Shown here: positions 12,820 through 24,542 of the stretch, piece after piece
Layout of the letters: every line of letters begins with the position of its first letter
Numbering within the stretch: position 1 is the first letter of the stretch
Assembly (NCBI GenBank): GCA_019321725.1
Contig: CM033111.1
Coordinates: 620,001 to 684,000 of the forward strand
Direction: 5' to 3'
Length of the DNA: 64,000 bases
Source of the DNA: Paulownia fortunei
Lineage: Eukaryota; Streptophyta; Magnoliopsida; Lamiales; Paulowniaceae
Notes under the pieces: model-generated
What the model was told of the DNA's origin: nothing
Seen by the model: only the letters and a program-made list of their open reading frames with translations
Database searches by the model: none
Position numbers and translations under genes: made by a program

Positions 12820-14814
12820 GCACACGTGTGTGTGGTGTCGCAATAGATAAAATGAAATGATGCAGCTATGAAGGACGGTCTAGCAACCGTGTCTGCAAAG
12901 TTGAATTAAGACTGAAATTAATGTTAGAAAAATGACTCACGTCAAAGTTAAGGCGGTTAAGTTTGGAATAGATCCATCCTAAATGCGCGAGACTTGCATA
13001 TTTTTACACCCCCCCCAAAAAAAAAGAAAAAAGAAAAAAGAAAACAAACATTTGTTTTGTTTTGCTTTTTCTTTTTTTGTCTTTAAATAAATATGCAATG
13101 AAAATACTTTTTTCTCATTTCATATGCAAACTGTAGGTAATTTGAATATATTCTTCATTTCTTTTGCATATGCCCTTATGAATAATATTATATCTCTGCT
13201 GTCACTTTCGAGAACACAGAGAACAGTTACTATACAAATGATCTGAGGGGTAAGGAAACAGCAGAAGTCCAGGCTGAAGCTATGAAGGAGAGTTGATGAG
13301 AAGTGGGTTCAACCTTTCTTTCTTTCTTTTTTTTTTTTGAATTAAAAATTCGAATCCTAAAACGAGGAGAAGGAAGAAAGGGATAAGATTCAAATTTGAG
13401 GGTTATATAACATCACTTCTAATAAGTGTTAATAGGGTTCAACCTGTAGTTCTGTTCGAAAAACTCAGAAAATCCATAGTCGCTTATTTGTTGTAAAAAG
13501 CTCACTGACGAAGTATTTTATAACAAATAGCACAGGCTTGTAATTCAAATAAAAACAAGGGAAACTAAATCACATTGAAAATGTGTTAAATGTACCATAA
13601 ATCCATAATGAGAACAAAGATCACAGATGAGCAACCAATAGTTCTGTTTCCAGTTGAGATCAACATGCAAAGCTGAGTTCAATAGAATGCAAAAGTTCGT
13701 CACCTACATTTGAAAGGAAGAGTGTTTTGGTACACAATATTATTATCATAATGAGATAAAAATATTTTGGCATGTAGTATTTGACCAATCAATGCCTCAG
13801 TATTAAGGCATGCCATCTAAATTATTGACAAAATTACAGAGAGACAAACTGACTGAACATTAAAGATAAATATCCAGACCGGATGAAACTTCCATGTTAT
13901 ATCCGTTAAGCCTAAACAACAGTAGCAGAGCTCATATCAATGTAGAATCTTAATGCAGTCATACACGATACAACCATTAAGTTGAACATGCTGCTGGAAG
14001 GATTGATAGAATTCTGAAATGTCTCTCCACTTTATCAAAGTTTATTCAACAGAATGTAACACCAAATGCATTCCCTACAAAACCAGGAATCCAAAGTGCA
14101 TAAGTTATGGAATGAGAAGTTTGAAGTTGTTCGTAGCATAACTGAACAATAATAGTGCTAAAAAAGAGAATTTGTTAGTTTGTGGTTCAATAGACTGCAC
14201 CTCATAAAATATCTAAAAAATGAATTGGAATATAACAGAGACAAATCTTTTAGTAGCAAATTGTGTATATTTAAAAATACAAGGGCAGATAGCATCGACA
14301 ATCTCCATTACCTCTATATGCAATCGGCCCCCCTTATCAAGTGCAGGCTGATCCCTTCCCCAGGCTACCAGAGAAGAGAATTTAAAACAAGGGCCACTTC
14401 TCAAATGAGGGCACTGAATTAACTTAATTGCAGCAATATGTAGAATATTATAGGTGTCTGCATTCACATTCAAGGGTAAAACTGAAGAAGCATTCTGTGG
14501 CACTTTATGGAAAAGGCATTTGCTCTAAGACAGTTCCAAGTACAGGCAAGTGCCAGATTATCATAAAAAGAAACTATCCTAATGTTCTTTATAGTAGTAA
14601 TTTGTCTGACTGGCCAAAAAAATCTCGTCAATTAAGCCTATCAAACCGTCTCAAATCTAAGCAAGAGGATCAGGTTTTAGAGTCAAGGACTGCAAATGCA
14701 TTAAACAAGAAATCTCAGTAGATTACCCCTTGACTCATAAGCAAATGTAACTCCAAGAAAAATAGAAATCAATATCCAGAATGTTATATTTTAGCTCCAA
14801 CCTTTATAGAAGAA
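11278..14814. other. Intergenic: probable leader exon, microsatellites, no gene
   Basis: The part near 11945-12190 probably contains the non-coding first exon of the C2-protein gene, because AGGTAAAG on the minus strand at about 11945 is a good donor. Beyond it lie simple repeats: GT and TA tracts at 12766-12820, a poly(C)/poly(A) stretch near 13010, and poly(T). The section 13100-14814 is AT-rich, holds the downstream flank of the complex I gene, and shows no recognisable coding potential. Confidence 0.5.
12676..12820. repeat. Small inverted repeat followed by (GT)n(TA)n microsatellite
   Basis: The sequence CAGTGATG at 12676-12683 is mirrored by CATCACTG at 12757-12764, with further partly matching A/T bases inside, enclosing an AT-rich core of about 70 bases that is itself partly palindromic. 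Immediately after it come about 17 GT units (12766-12802) and then about 8 TA units. This could be a tiny MITE-like element, or a slippage-prone hairpin. Confidence 0.55.
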
Positions 14815-17530
14815 TCAAGCAGCAGCAGCCTGTTGTAACTCTCTATCTGCCCGCTCCCTGATCCTCCTTTCAAGCTCTGGTCTAAAGTGCCTGATAAGCC
14901 CCTGAACTGGCCAAGCAGCGGCATCACCCAAGGCACAAATGGTGTGTCCTTCAATCTGTTTGGTCACCTCCTGAAGCATGTCAATCTCCTCCAACTTTGC
15001 ATTTCCCACCTTCATTCTCTCCATGATCATCCAGAGCCATCCTGTACCTTCTCTACAAGGTGTACACTGCCCACAACTCTCGTGCTTGTAGAAGTAAGAG
15101 AGTCTTGCTATAGCATCTACAACATCAGTGGACTTATCCATCACAATGACAGCAGCAGTTCCTAACCCTGACTGCACTGCCTTAAGCGCATCAAAATCCA
15201 TGAGCACATCCTCACATATGTGCTTGGAATTAATGGAACAGATGAACCACCTGGTATAACAGCGAGTAAATTATCCCATCCACCACGAACACCACCACAG
15301 TGTCTCTCTATAAGCTCTTTCAATGGTATACTCATCTCCTCTTCAACAGTGCAAGGCTTGTTTACATGGCCTGAGATACAAAATAGTTTTGTTCCAGAAT
15401 TGTTTTTCCTTCCAAAACTAGCAAACCATTCTGGTCCACGCCTTAGTATGGTGGGCGAAACAGCCACTGTTTCAACATTTGTAACAGTTGTAGGGCAACC
15501 ATATAGCCCTGCATTGGCAGGAAAAGGAGGCTTCAACCTAGGTTTTCCTTGCTTACCCTCAAGGCTCTCTAGAAGAGCTGTCTCTTCACCACATATATAA
15601 GCCCCAGCACCAAAGTGGATATGCACATCAAAATCATAACCTGATCCACATGCATTCTTGCCCAACAACCCAGTTTCATAAGCTTCTCTCCTGGCCTTCT
15701 CGAGGTTTTTTCTTTCATTCACATACTCACCCCGAATATAAATATATGCAGCTCTCGCCCTCATTCCTACTCCAGCTATTAGACAACCTTCTAGTAATTT
15801 ATGCGGATCATGACGCATTATTTCTCTATCTTTACATGTTCCAGGTTCACTTTCATCAGCATTAACAACAAGATATGAAGGGCGGCCATCAGATGCCTTT
15901 GGCATAAAGGACCATTTAAGCCCAGATGGAAAACCAGCGCCACCACGCCCTCGAAGGCCAGATTTCTTCATCTCATTGACAATCCAATCAGCACCCTTAA
16001 GTACTAGGTCTTTTGTTCTGTACCAGTCTCCACGTTTCATGGCGCCTTTGAGAAAGGGATCATGCAGCCCATATACATTTGTGAAAATGCGATCCTCATC
16101 TTTCAGGCCTCCAAAGTGGGTCTTCTCTGGAGGTGGCGGAGGGGGTGGAGGCTGGGGGTGGAAGAAGTTGTTGCAGCCTGGGTGCTGAATAATCTCCTTG
16201 CTAGGCCCCAATTCTCACCGGAGCGCTGAACCAAAGCAGTCCTTTGTAGCGAAAGAATGCCCTTTATAGGTGCCTGTTGAAACATAAAATAAAATGATAA
16301 TATGGAAAGTTTTAGTTTCAGGCCACAAAGTTTAAGTATATGAAAATTCCTCCCATTTCCCCTCAAATGAGATATAGAAACTAGCAGCAAATGTCGCTGG
16401 AAGAAGAATAAGAAGACAAAAAAAACCAAAAATCAAAACCAGATATGCATAGAGACGAGTAAGCTGCATAACATCATAGTGGGTAACTAATACTCAAAGC
16501 ATCAATTAATATAGCTGACATTTTGTGGTAGTTGCTCTATCTACCAAAAGGACAGTCCCTCAAGATTCAAGAACTTCAAGGAGAAGTGCTATCATCTTTA
16601 TCTAATTCAATCTCTGGAAAATAAATTAATTATACATGTATAAACTCAAAACAAGTGAGATAAGGGGGCAACAAGCTTAAGGCTTATCGAAAATAAACCC
16701 TTGTCATCCCATGCTATTTTGGTACACAGAGGGATCAATAAGTTCTTAAGCAATTTTTCAGAATAATATATCATACTCATAAGCGGATAAGACCTAGAAT
16801 AGGGAAAGGACACAGAAAGCAGGCCCCAACCTCCCAGGTACAAGCACAGTCGGTAGCCCTCATCACAGAAAGTTATATTCTTGCAGCAAACTAAACACAT
16901 CAAAATATCAAATTTGGCCGAGACTATAGAGTGACATCAAAACATCTGCATGTACAAATCTAGAGAACAACTCAGGCAACAAGAACCTTCAAGCCCTTTA
17001 TCACCCTCATATTAAACTCCTTGTTTCCAGGAAAACAACTGAATTAAATTCTACAGTGACCTGTTGGAATAAAGGTGCCAAACACTATTTCCAGAAATTT
17101 TCATTCTTTAGCCAGACATTTCAAATTCTCAAGTTTACTAAAAATTTCATATTTCCCCATACAGACTCCGAAATTACCATTTTTCTTATATCAATGAAAC
17201 ACCCGAAAAGCACATTAACAAATGCATACAAATCAGAACTAAAAAAAAATTCAAAACTAGGGTTCGATCCCTTTGCACTGATAAGATAATTCTTTTTCAA
17301 AATTTACTATTTGACTCACAACTAGAACCCCGAAAAGCAGCATTTATTTACAATAAAAGGATAGGGCTTCGAATTTTCTGATCCAAAAACAAATAAATCA
17401 ATTCTTAATTCAAATTTGCATTTTCAACTAATTCCATAAGCAAGATCCAAACTTTACATTTCCACCAGACACGATAAAAAATAAAAATAAACAAGATAAA
17501 TCAATTCGATTCAGATACAACGCGTACCAT
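14815..17530 (-). CDS. NDUFV1: NADH dehydrogenase (complex I) 51 kDa flavoprotein subunit, mitochondrial
   Basis: This is the NADH-oxidising subunit of respiratory complex I; it binds NADH, FMN and iron-sulphur cluster N3. Exon 1 contributes only the ATG (17528-17530) before a GTACGC donor. Exon 2 (14815-16273) carries everything else and opens [11 protein letters not shown]. The N-terminus is a mitochondrial presequence with [11 protein letters not shown] proline run and [15 protein letters not shown] follow, then the FMN/NADH glycine-rich motif [13 protein letters not shown] and [20 protein letters not shown]. The N3 ligands are CGQCTPC plus the cysteine of HTICALGD. As written, one base is missing in each of two places: a G run at 16154-16158 (proline region) and GCTTGG at 15223-15226 (IPK/HICEDV). 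Allowing for both, the protein is about 487 residues, the usual plant length. The even conservation on both sides argues for a working gene with sequence errors. Confidence 0.95.
16274..17527 (-). other. Intron 1 of the complex I 51 kDa gene
   Basis: The intron is bounded by ATG/GTACGC at the 5' side and TTTCAACAG/GCACCT at the 3' side. It lies directly after the start codon, a position where plant introns often raise expression. No embedded gene was recognised. Confidence 0.8.
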
Positions 17531-17599
17531 GAGGGCATCAAATGTTGTATTATCACAGGTGCTGTGATGAACCGGAGATGCAGCTGATTATTAGTGCTT

Positions 17600-17604
<5 letters not shown>

Positions 17605-17630
<26 letters not shown>
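17605..17630. repeat. (AG)n / (CT)n tract in complex I gene leader
   Basis: About 13 AG units on the plus strand read as CT units in the transcript direction, some 75-100 bases upstream of the start codon. CT-rich leaders are common in plant housekeeping genes. Confidence 0.8.
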
Positions 17631-17853
17631 GTGCAGAGGAGAAAGCGAGCTGAATAATCCTTAGTGAGGGCAAGCCTACGGTAGACTTGTGGGTGCGGTA
17701 GAACAATTGACGGTGAGGATGCGAGTCTTTTGTTCTATTTGACCAGTGTGAGAATCGGACTGTATGTAATACAAGGATTTAGCTGTGATGATGGAAGTGG
17801 ACACGTGGAGATATCGTGGAGCTTCTGTGGCAACACAAGCTTTTAAAGAGAGC

Positions 17854-17963
17854 TGGGCCATGTTAAAATTAATTGGGCTGGACCTTGCTTCTTCTATTGG
17901 ATTTGGACTTTGAAAGGCTTTTACCTGTCTTCGTATTTTTCAAATGTGTTGACATGATGGGCC
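17854..17963 (-). promoter_or_regulatory. Site II-type elements upstream of complex I gene
   Basis: TGGGCC occurs at 17854-17859 and 17958-17963, and TGGGCT at 17874-17879, about 325-435 bases upstream of the start codon. Site II motifs of this form are known TCP-factor targets enriched in promoters of plant nuclear genes for mitochondrial respiratory proteins. Their role here is inference from motif and position. Confidence 0.5.
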
Positions 17964-18622
17964 CTGTTTGATTGGATCATTTCTGTTTAATATAGGTAGA
18001 AAATTGTTTTTTATTAATGTTAATTTTTTATCGAGATCTATAAACGTGAGCAATGCATGATTACACAACAAAATTCTGTATAATTTATTTAATGATTTTA
18101 ATTTATATTTATTATTGTACCACGTACTTTTATTAGGATTAGTATAGTGCATTTTACTACAAAATTATTGCATTGTTAAACTCTTTTATTAAAATTGATT
18201 GTAGATATATTTCATCATTGAAAAAATTATTAAATACGAGCAAAAATGATGATATATATTTTTTTGTCTACTCTACTTTTGTATTATATTGGAACTCGCA
18301 CAAGTTAAATGTTCATTTTATTTGTTATTCATGTAATTATTACGTGCCTTGGTCCATTTCATTCTTACTTATCATGACTTAGATCACCTAAATAAATGAT
18401 GGGCATACATATTCAGCAAGACTCATTGCTTTTACACTAATGGCTCTTTAACCAATTTGTGCTTACTGACAATTAGGTTAGTGATGATATTGGAGTGTAG
18501 TAAGTGCACTTTGGTGCTTTGAATCCTTCAAATATACTTATAATAATACATGACCATTTGGAGTCCTTAAAATTAAAACTTTGGAGCTTCGTTAATTTAT
18601 ATTTGATCTTCATAACTATTGT

Positions 18623-19018
18623 CCGGGATGGTAACGGGCAGATTTAGGACGGATTTATCAAAATTCGAAATCTGCTCCTCCAAGATTTTTGAAGATTCGA
18701 GACCCTCCCCACCCTAGACTCATCAGATTCGGGTTAAACCCGTTAGATCCACTAGACCCGTTTTATAATTTTTAAAAATATAAAAAAAAATATTTTTTAA
18801 AAAATAATACCATTATTTTTTTAAAAATATAATATTATATAAATGCATATATATTAAAATAAATAAATAAATTAAATGGGGTGGGTTAGGAGCGGGTACG
18901 TTTGAAAAATTAAAAATCAAAATCCACGTTCATATCCGCTTATATCTTTTCAATCCCGCTACAAGTGGAGTGGGTTCAGGATGAATTCGGATCCAACTCG
19001 AACTCATTGTCATTCCTA
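18623..19018. mobile_element. Old hAT-like MITE remnant
   Basis: The left end reads GGGATGGTAACGGG and the right end, reversed, GGAATGACAATGAG. These match imperfectly as inverted termini of the common plant class beginning GGGATGGCAATGGG. The interior has the typical short GGGT/ACCC-rich blocks (for example GGGTTAAACCCG, GTGGGTTAGGAGCGGG) around an AT-rich core and no open frame. I found no clear 8-base target duplication, so the insertion is old or its ends are slightly misplaced. Confidence 0.45.
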
Positions 19019-20004
19019 TTTCGTAGCTTCAAATAAAGTAAAATATCTAGATTGGATTAACACTGAAATCATGCTAACATTTTGTCGTGTATCTTTTTAT
19101 CTACTTAAAAAATAAATAAAATTTTAATTCATGCTTCTTGTATGGTTCGTTGCCTTTGGGAGGAGGAGATTTTGCAGGCCAAATCCGGTTATGAAGAAAG
19201 ATTAGTTGGTTTGGTGTCTGGTAATGGAAAAGTCTTTCATCATCATATCTTTGCTTAGCCGGTTAATCATTTTTAATTCACTAATGAGTAGATAATTCTT
19301 ATGTCCCTAACACCTATTTAAATCCTATGATTGATTAAATTTATAATTAAAAGAGGTGAAATTCTAGTGGAAAATTCAGAATTAGTGTGGAAATAAAAAA
19401 TATGGAGAATGCAAAAGATAAAGGAATGCAAAAGATGCACACAACTCTGACAATTGATATTCCAATTTAGACCTGGCCATGGTCAATAAATTGTGCAACA
19501 TTTATAATTACATTTTATCATATAATTTATTATAGAGTATGAATTATTTACACGACTTTTATATTATTCGTGCTATAATTTGATGCATCAATGAGAACTA
19601 AATAAGTACAATTATAAAATTTTAATTAAATACAATGAATCCAAAAGAAATAAACTGCTATAACACTAGAATTTTAGATTCAAGCCAAAAACTTTCAGAG
19701 GGGTAAAAAGGAACTTACAACCTTTCTTTGTTTGCATGGTTATTGATTAAGATTTATTTTTTCAAAACAAAGAGAATCACAATAAGTATCCTCAAATTAA
19801 ATTCGTTTATATCATAATTAAGAAATTAATCAATGATTAATAAAAAAAATTAAATATAATGTTTTAAAAACTTGGTTAAATCATCCTCACACTCCACCAC
19901 TTTCTCTCTTTCATCCTTAAGCTTCTCTTCCTCTACAAGCACACGCACCGCAGAAACATCACGCAGTTGAAGCTTTGATGTGATATTGCGCCTATCAATT
20001 ATTA

Positions 20005-23000
20005 ATGACGACAGTATTCACCACCACCACCACCTCCGGCAGCGGCGGTGGCGGCGGAGGCCAGTACGTGATCGGAAGGAAACAACAGGTTTTCCCAGTG
20101 AGACTTCGCGCCGAGTACGAAGACGAGCCTATTTCTCAACGGCTCGTCGACGCGGCTCACGTCAACGATCTCCAGCTAGTTTTGGAGCTCGTTTCTCAAC
20201 CATCTGTTGACGTTAATTTCGTCGGAACAGTGTGCTTGAAATCTAGAAGAACTGAGGTTGTGTTGAACGGAGAGTTGGCGAGTGAAGTTCGTATCGAGTT
20301 CGAGGAGTTCAGGACTGACGTCACCGCTCTTTTCCTCGCTGCTCATAACGGAAATGTAACGCTAGTCAGAAAATTGCTGGTGATCAGTCTTCTATCTTCT
20401 AGTATTAAATTTTGGATTTTACCATTTTTTTTTTGTTTTTGGCAAAAATCATTACTATTTACCTCTCTATATTTGATTTGGACGTCTCAGTGCGCTAAGT
20501 CAAAGTTTCTAGTTTTTATGCTAATTTATTGCATTAGTTTTGACAATCATTGTATTACTTCAAATTATATATCCATATTTTTATGTTGCTTAATACTAAG
20601 TAATATATTATTTAAATAAATTGCATATTAAAACATAATTATCAACGACGAGACATTTATTCGTGGGCCGATTGACTGTAACGTTTATGGTGCATCATGC
20701 GTGTATCATTGGTCTAACGTGAAATGCCAGGTAAAATTTGAAGAGTTGTGTAATTTTGGTAGCAAATAATTTATTCTCCGTGCCAGTATTTGCTATGCGA
20801 TTGTTTACTTTATCTTATTTTCTTTTCGTGAACTTCAAGATTTTACCCATTTTTGTAAGAATTAATGTGATTTTAAAAAATTATTACGGTGAATTATGGG
20901 TCTCACATGAAATACTGAGCAATGTCGAAAGAGTGTTTTTTCCCCCAAATTTTCGTGTTTTTAAAAAAATTGTTTAAGGTTAAGATTTCATGTTCGATTT
21001 TCTATTTTGTATCTGAATTTTACACCACTTTGATGAATCCATAGTATTTTATTTAGCTTAGTTTTAATTTATGTCTTATGTTTTTATAGAGTCTGCAGAT
21101 TATTTGTTGGTCCAAGATTTCAATTTTTGAAATCGATGTACTGTATTTGATTGTATTTTGTTTGAAGATTGTGTAGATTTCTTTTGAATTTGAATTTTCG
21201 CAAGTTGTTTTGTGAGCTGAAACTTCGTCATTTCAAATTGGTAAGCAATTATTAGCACTAGAATTAAATAATAATTTCTTGTTTGTCTTCCTTTAAGGCC
21301 AGCTCAATAAGGCCTAAAAGTTTCAAGGCGTATTTTAAGTTACTAAATGGTTGCTTTGGAGCGTGGTAATGAATTTGGAATTGTTTAACGCAACATATCT
21401 GGTCACAACAGGGCTCTAATTTATTCATTCAATCTTTTGAAGTCGACTAATTAGAAAGCATTCATTTTCGAACGAATAAAAAAGAAGAAAAAATCAATGG
21501 GCCTATGTGTGTCACATTGCAATTTTGCACATAATCTTGTACTAGTAGGATAAGAATACTGGAAAAATACGTTGTTAGCCAGTGTTATTTTATTGGTCGA
21601 AAACTATATTATCACAACTAAGTCACTAGCAAATATGCATTAGTAAATAGGTTGTTTTTTTAAGACTTTTTTCTGTTTAATTTCTTTGGCTAAGATTGTG
21701 GGTCCGTGCGTGGATATGAATATTTGATCCATGATAACTAATTAAAATCTGGTTGTTCCTTTCGGAGGACAGAATGTTGGAGCTAATGTTAACCAAAAAT
21801 TGTTCCGAGGGTACGCAACCACAGCGGCGGTAAGGGAGGGACACATTGAGGTGTTGGAGATGCTGTTGAATGGTGGGGCAGCTCAGGCTGCATGCGAGGA
21901 GGCTTTGTTGGAGGCATGCTACCTTGGGCGGGCCAGACCTGCTGAGCTGCTCATGGGCTCTGATATGATCCGCCCTCATGTTGCAGTGCATGCCCTTGTC
22001 ACTGCATCCAGCAGAGGGTTTGTTGATTTTGTTGAAACACTCATTAAGGTACTTTATGCTACTGTTTTTTGTTTCCTTTTTTCATGTGAGATTTTTTAAG
22101 GATTTCTTCAAGAAGATAGAAACACAGTCATTGGAAGTGAATGATTCTAGAGTGAAGAACCAAGCTATCAGGTTCAGCTTTGGCTGCATGAACAAGCTTA
22201 GAATTGTAATGGAAACTGCATGAAGTGTAAGAAAACGAGCTTAAAAGTATAATAGAAACTCTAATATGAGTTAATGAATGTTATCTGCTATGGTAAGAGT
22301 TGTGTATACACATTGGTGATCAATGGTAAAATCTAGCTAGATTTTGGTAATCTGAAAAGTTTTGGTCGGATGTAATGTAGGTATCAATGAATCTTCAAAC
22401 AAGTAACGTCCTTTTGCTATGTCCAATTTCTTTAATTTCTCTTTTGTTTTCTTTTTCCCACCTAAACTCAAAGGAAATGTTGGAGTTCTTATATGACAGA
22501 GAAAGGCATGCTTCAGTTCTTGCTTCTATAATTTTCTCTTTTAATTGATACAGAATGGAGTGGATGCCAATGCAAATGCCAGGATACTGCTGCAATCTTC
22601 CAAACCATCTCTCCATGCCAATGTTGACTGTAACGCACTTGTTTCAGCTATTGTTAATAGGCAGGCCTCTGTTGTCCAGCTGCTGTTAAAGGTAATTATT
22701 AAGAGCCTTCGTAATTTCCAGCATAGAACACATAAATGCAGTATTAGCAACAGTGCGGCCCAATCTAGTAGCATCTAACTTTAAAGTCATCATGGGACAT
22801 GCTTTTTCAAGTGAGGCATTTTCGCAATTGGAATAGCCCTATTTAATTAGGCCTTAGTTTCCAGATAAGCTGGCTGTTGATTACGATTTCTTGCATACAA
22901 GCAACATGAATCTCATATGGCATTTATAATCTAACATTGTTTTTATTTTATGGTTGAGGAAAAATAGGTTGGATGCAGAACAGATACCAAGGTTAGGCTG

Positions 23001-24542
23001 GGTGCTTGGTCATGGGATGTAACTACAGGAGAAGAGTTCCGAGTAGGTGCTGGGTTGGCCGAGCCATATCATGTCACTTGGTGTGCTGTGGAATATTTCG
23101 AAGCCAGTGGTTTTATCTTGCGCATGCTCCTTCAGTATCTCTCTCCTAATATTCCCCATTTGGGGAGGACAATCATCCACCACGCAATCCTATGTGGCAA
23201 TGCAAGAGCGTTTGAGGTGCTTTTGAGTTGCCGTGCTGATATAGAATTCCCAGTTGAAACAACTCAACACACAGACTACCGCCCTATACACTTGGCTGCA
23301 CGACTTGGGTTGGCCACAATTCTTCGCCTCCTGATCAATGCTGGCTGTAATCTGAACTCCAGAACAGGATCTGGGGAGACTGCACTAATGATTTGTGCTA
23401 GACATAAGCAGGAGGAGTGTCTTAAACTTCTGGCTTCAGCAGGATCTGATTTTGGTTGGTCTAATATGTCTAATCAGTGTGCAATGTCTATTGCTGGATC
23501 AGTACGCTGGACACTTGGCTTCCAACAAGCAGTTCTGGACATGATTCGAGCTGGAAAAATAGCTCGATCTAGCAACCCTGAAATATTTTCTTCTTTGTTA
23601 TTTGTAACTCGAGCAAACGATGTTGAGGCATTAAAGAAACTCATCAAACAACCAGATATGAATCTCAATGAGAAAGATGAGAGCGGATTCTCAGCAGTCA
23701 TGGTTGCTGCAGCAGCTGGTCATGTTGAGACTTTCAGGCTGCTTGTTAATGCCGGAGCTGATGTGGAGACGCATAATAAGTATGGTGAAACAGCAATAAG
23801 TCTAGCACAAGCAAACCAAAACAGTGATGCATTTGCAAAGGTACTATCTGCATATGTCTATACAAAGGGCAATAGCAATTGTAGTGGATCGTCTGCTCTA
23901 CATCGTGCTGCACGCCTTAGCAACCTAGATTTAGTTCGAGAATTGGCAAATGAGGGTTATGATGTTAATGTTCTTGATTGTGACGGATATACTCCGCTCA
24001 TGTTGGCAGCAAGGTCAGGTGATGGGAGTATGTGCGAACTTCTAATTTCGTGTGGGGCAAAGTGTGATATCAAGAATGCAAGGCATGAGACTGCACTCTC
24101 ACTGGCAAGGAAAGGTAGTGGTGGAAATGACGCAGAACGTGTGATATTAGACGAGCTTGCTCGAAGACTTGTATTAAGCGGGGCTCAAGTGAAGAAGCAC
24201 ACGAAGGCAGGCAAAGGGGCTCCCCATGTGAAGATGTTGAAGATGGTTGAGGCTGGAGGTGTATTGCGTTGGGGAAAATCAAGCAAGAGAAACGTGATCT
24301 GTCGAGGGGCTGAGGTTGGTCCAAGCTCAGCATTCAGATGGAACCGCCGGAAGAAGAGTGATGCTGATGATCCAGGCGTCTTTCGGGTGGTAACCACAAA
24401 GAACAAAGAAATCCATTTTTCTTGCCAAGGGGAAACTGAAATGGCCAGGTTGTGGGTAAGGGGAATAAGGCTGGTGACTCGGGAGGCTATTTTTGGAAGG
24501 AATTTTGGAGGTGTACTAGATGTTTCATTAGGAATTTCTTAA
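20005..24542 (+). CDS. Ankyrin-repeat protein with PH-like C-terminus, 787 aa
   Basis: Four exons: 20005-20379, 21773-22048, 22554-22691 and 22968-24542, all joining in phase 0. Introns therefore fall cleanly between repeat blocks. The N-terminus is a Thr/Gly-rich low-complexity stretch (residues 1-25). From about residue 110 there are roughly eleven ankyrin repeats, for example TALFLAAHNGNVTLVRKLL, GYATTAAVREGHIEVLEMLL, RPIHLAARLGLATILRLLI, AVMVAAAAGHVETFRLLVNA and TPLMLAARSGDGSMCELLI. The last 110 residues are basic and read like a pleckstrin-homology-type fold (GVLRWGKSSKRN, then FRVVTTKNKEIHFSCQGE and ARLWVRGI). Ankyrin repeats are protein-binding scaffolds and the tail may bind phosphoinositides; no enzyme motif is present. 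The first ATG in the leader opens the frame. The specific function is unknown. Confidence 0.9.

Larger units (their letters stand above)
17531..20004. other. Divergent intergenic spacer, complex I / ankyrin genes
   Basis: This AT-rich spacer sits between two divergent genes. It holds the complex I leader and site II motifs at its left and one probable MITE (18623-19018). A pyrimidine-rich leader (19890-19960) precedes the ankyrin gene. No coding sequence was recognised. Confidence 0.5.

Noticed and set aside
15220..15600. Plus-strand open frame across the complex I gene
   Set aside because: Shadow of the conserved minus-strand exon.
17255..17280. GGGTTCGATCCC-like stretch as a tRNA T-arm
   Set aside because: No acceptor stem, D-arm or anticodon arm can be placed in the preceding 60 bases; it lies in the complex I intron.
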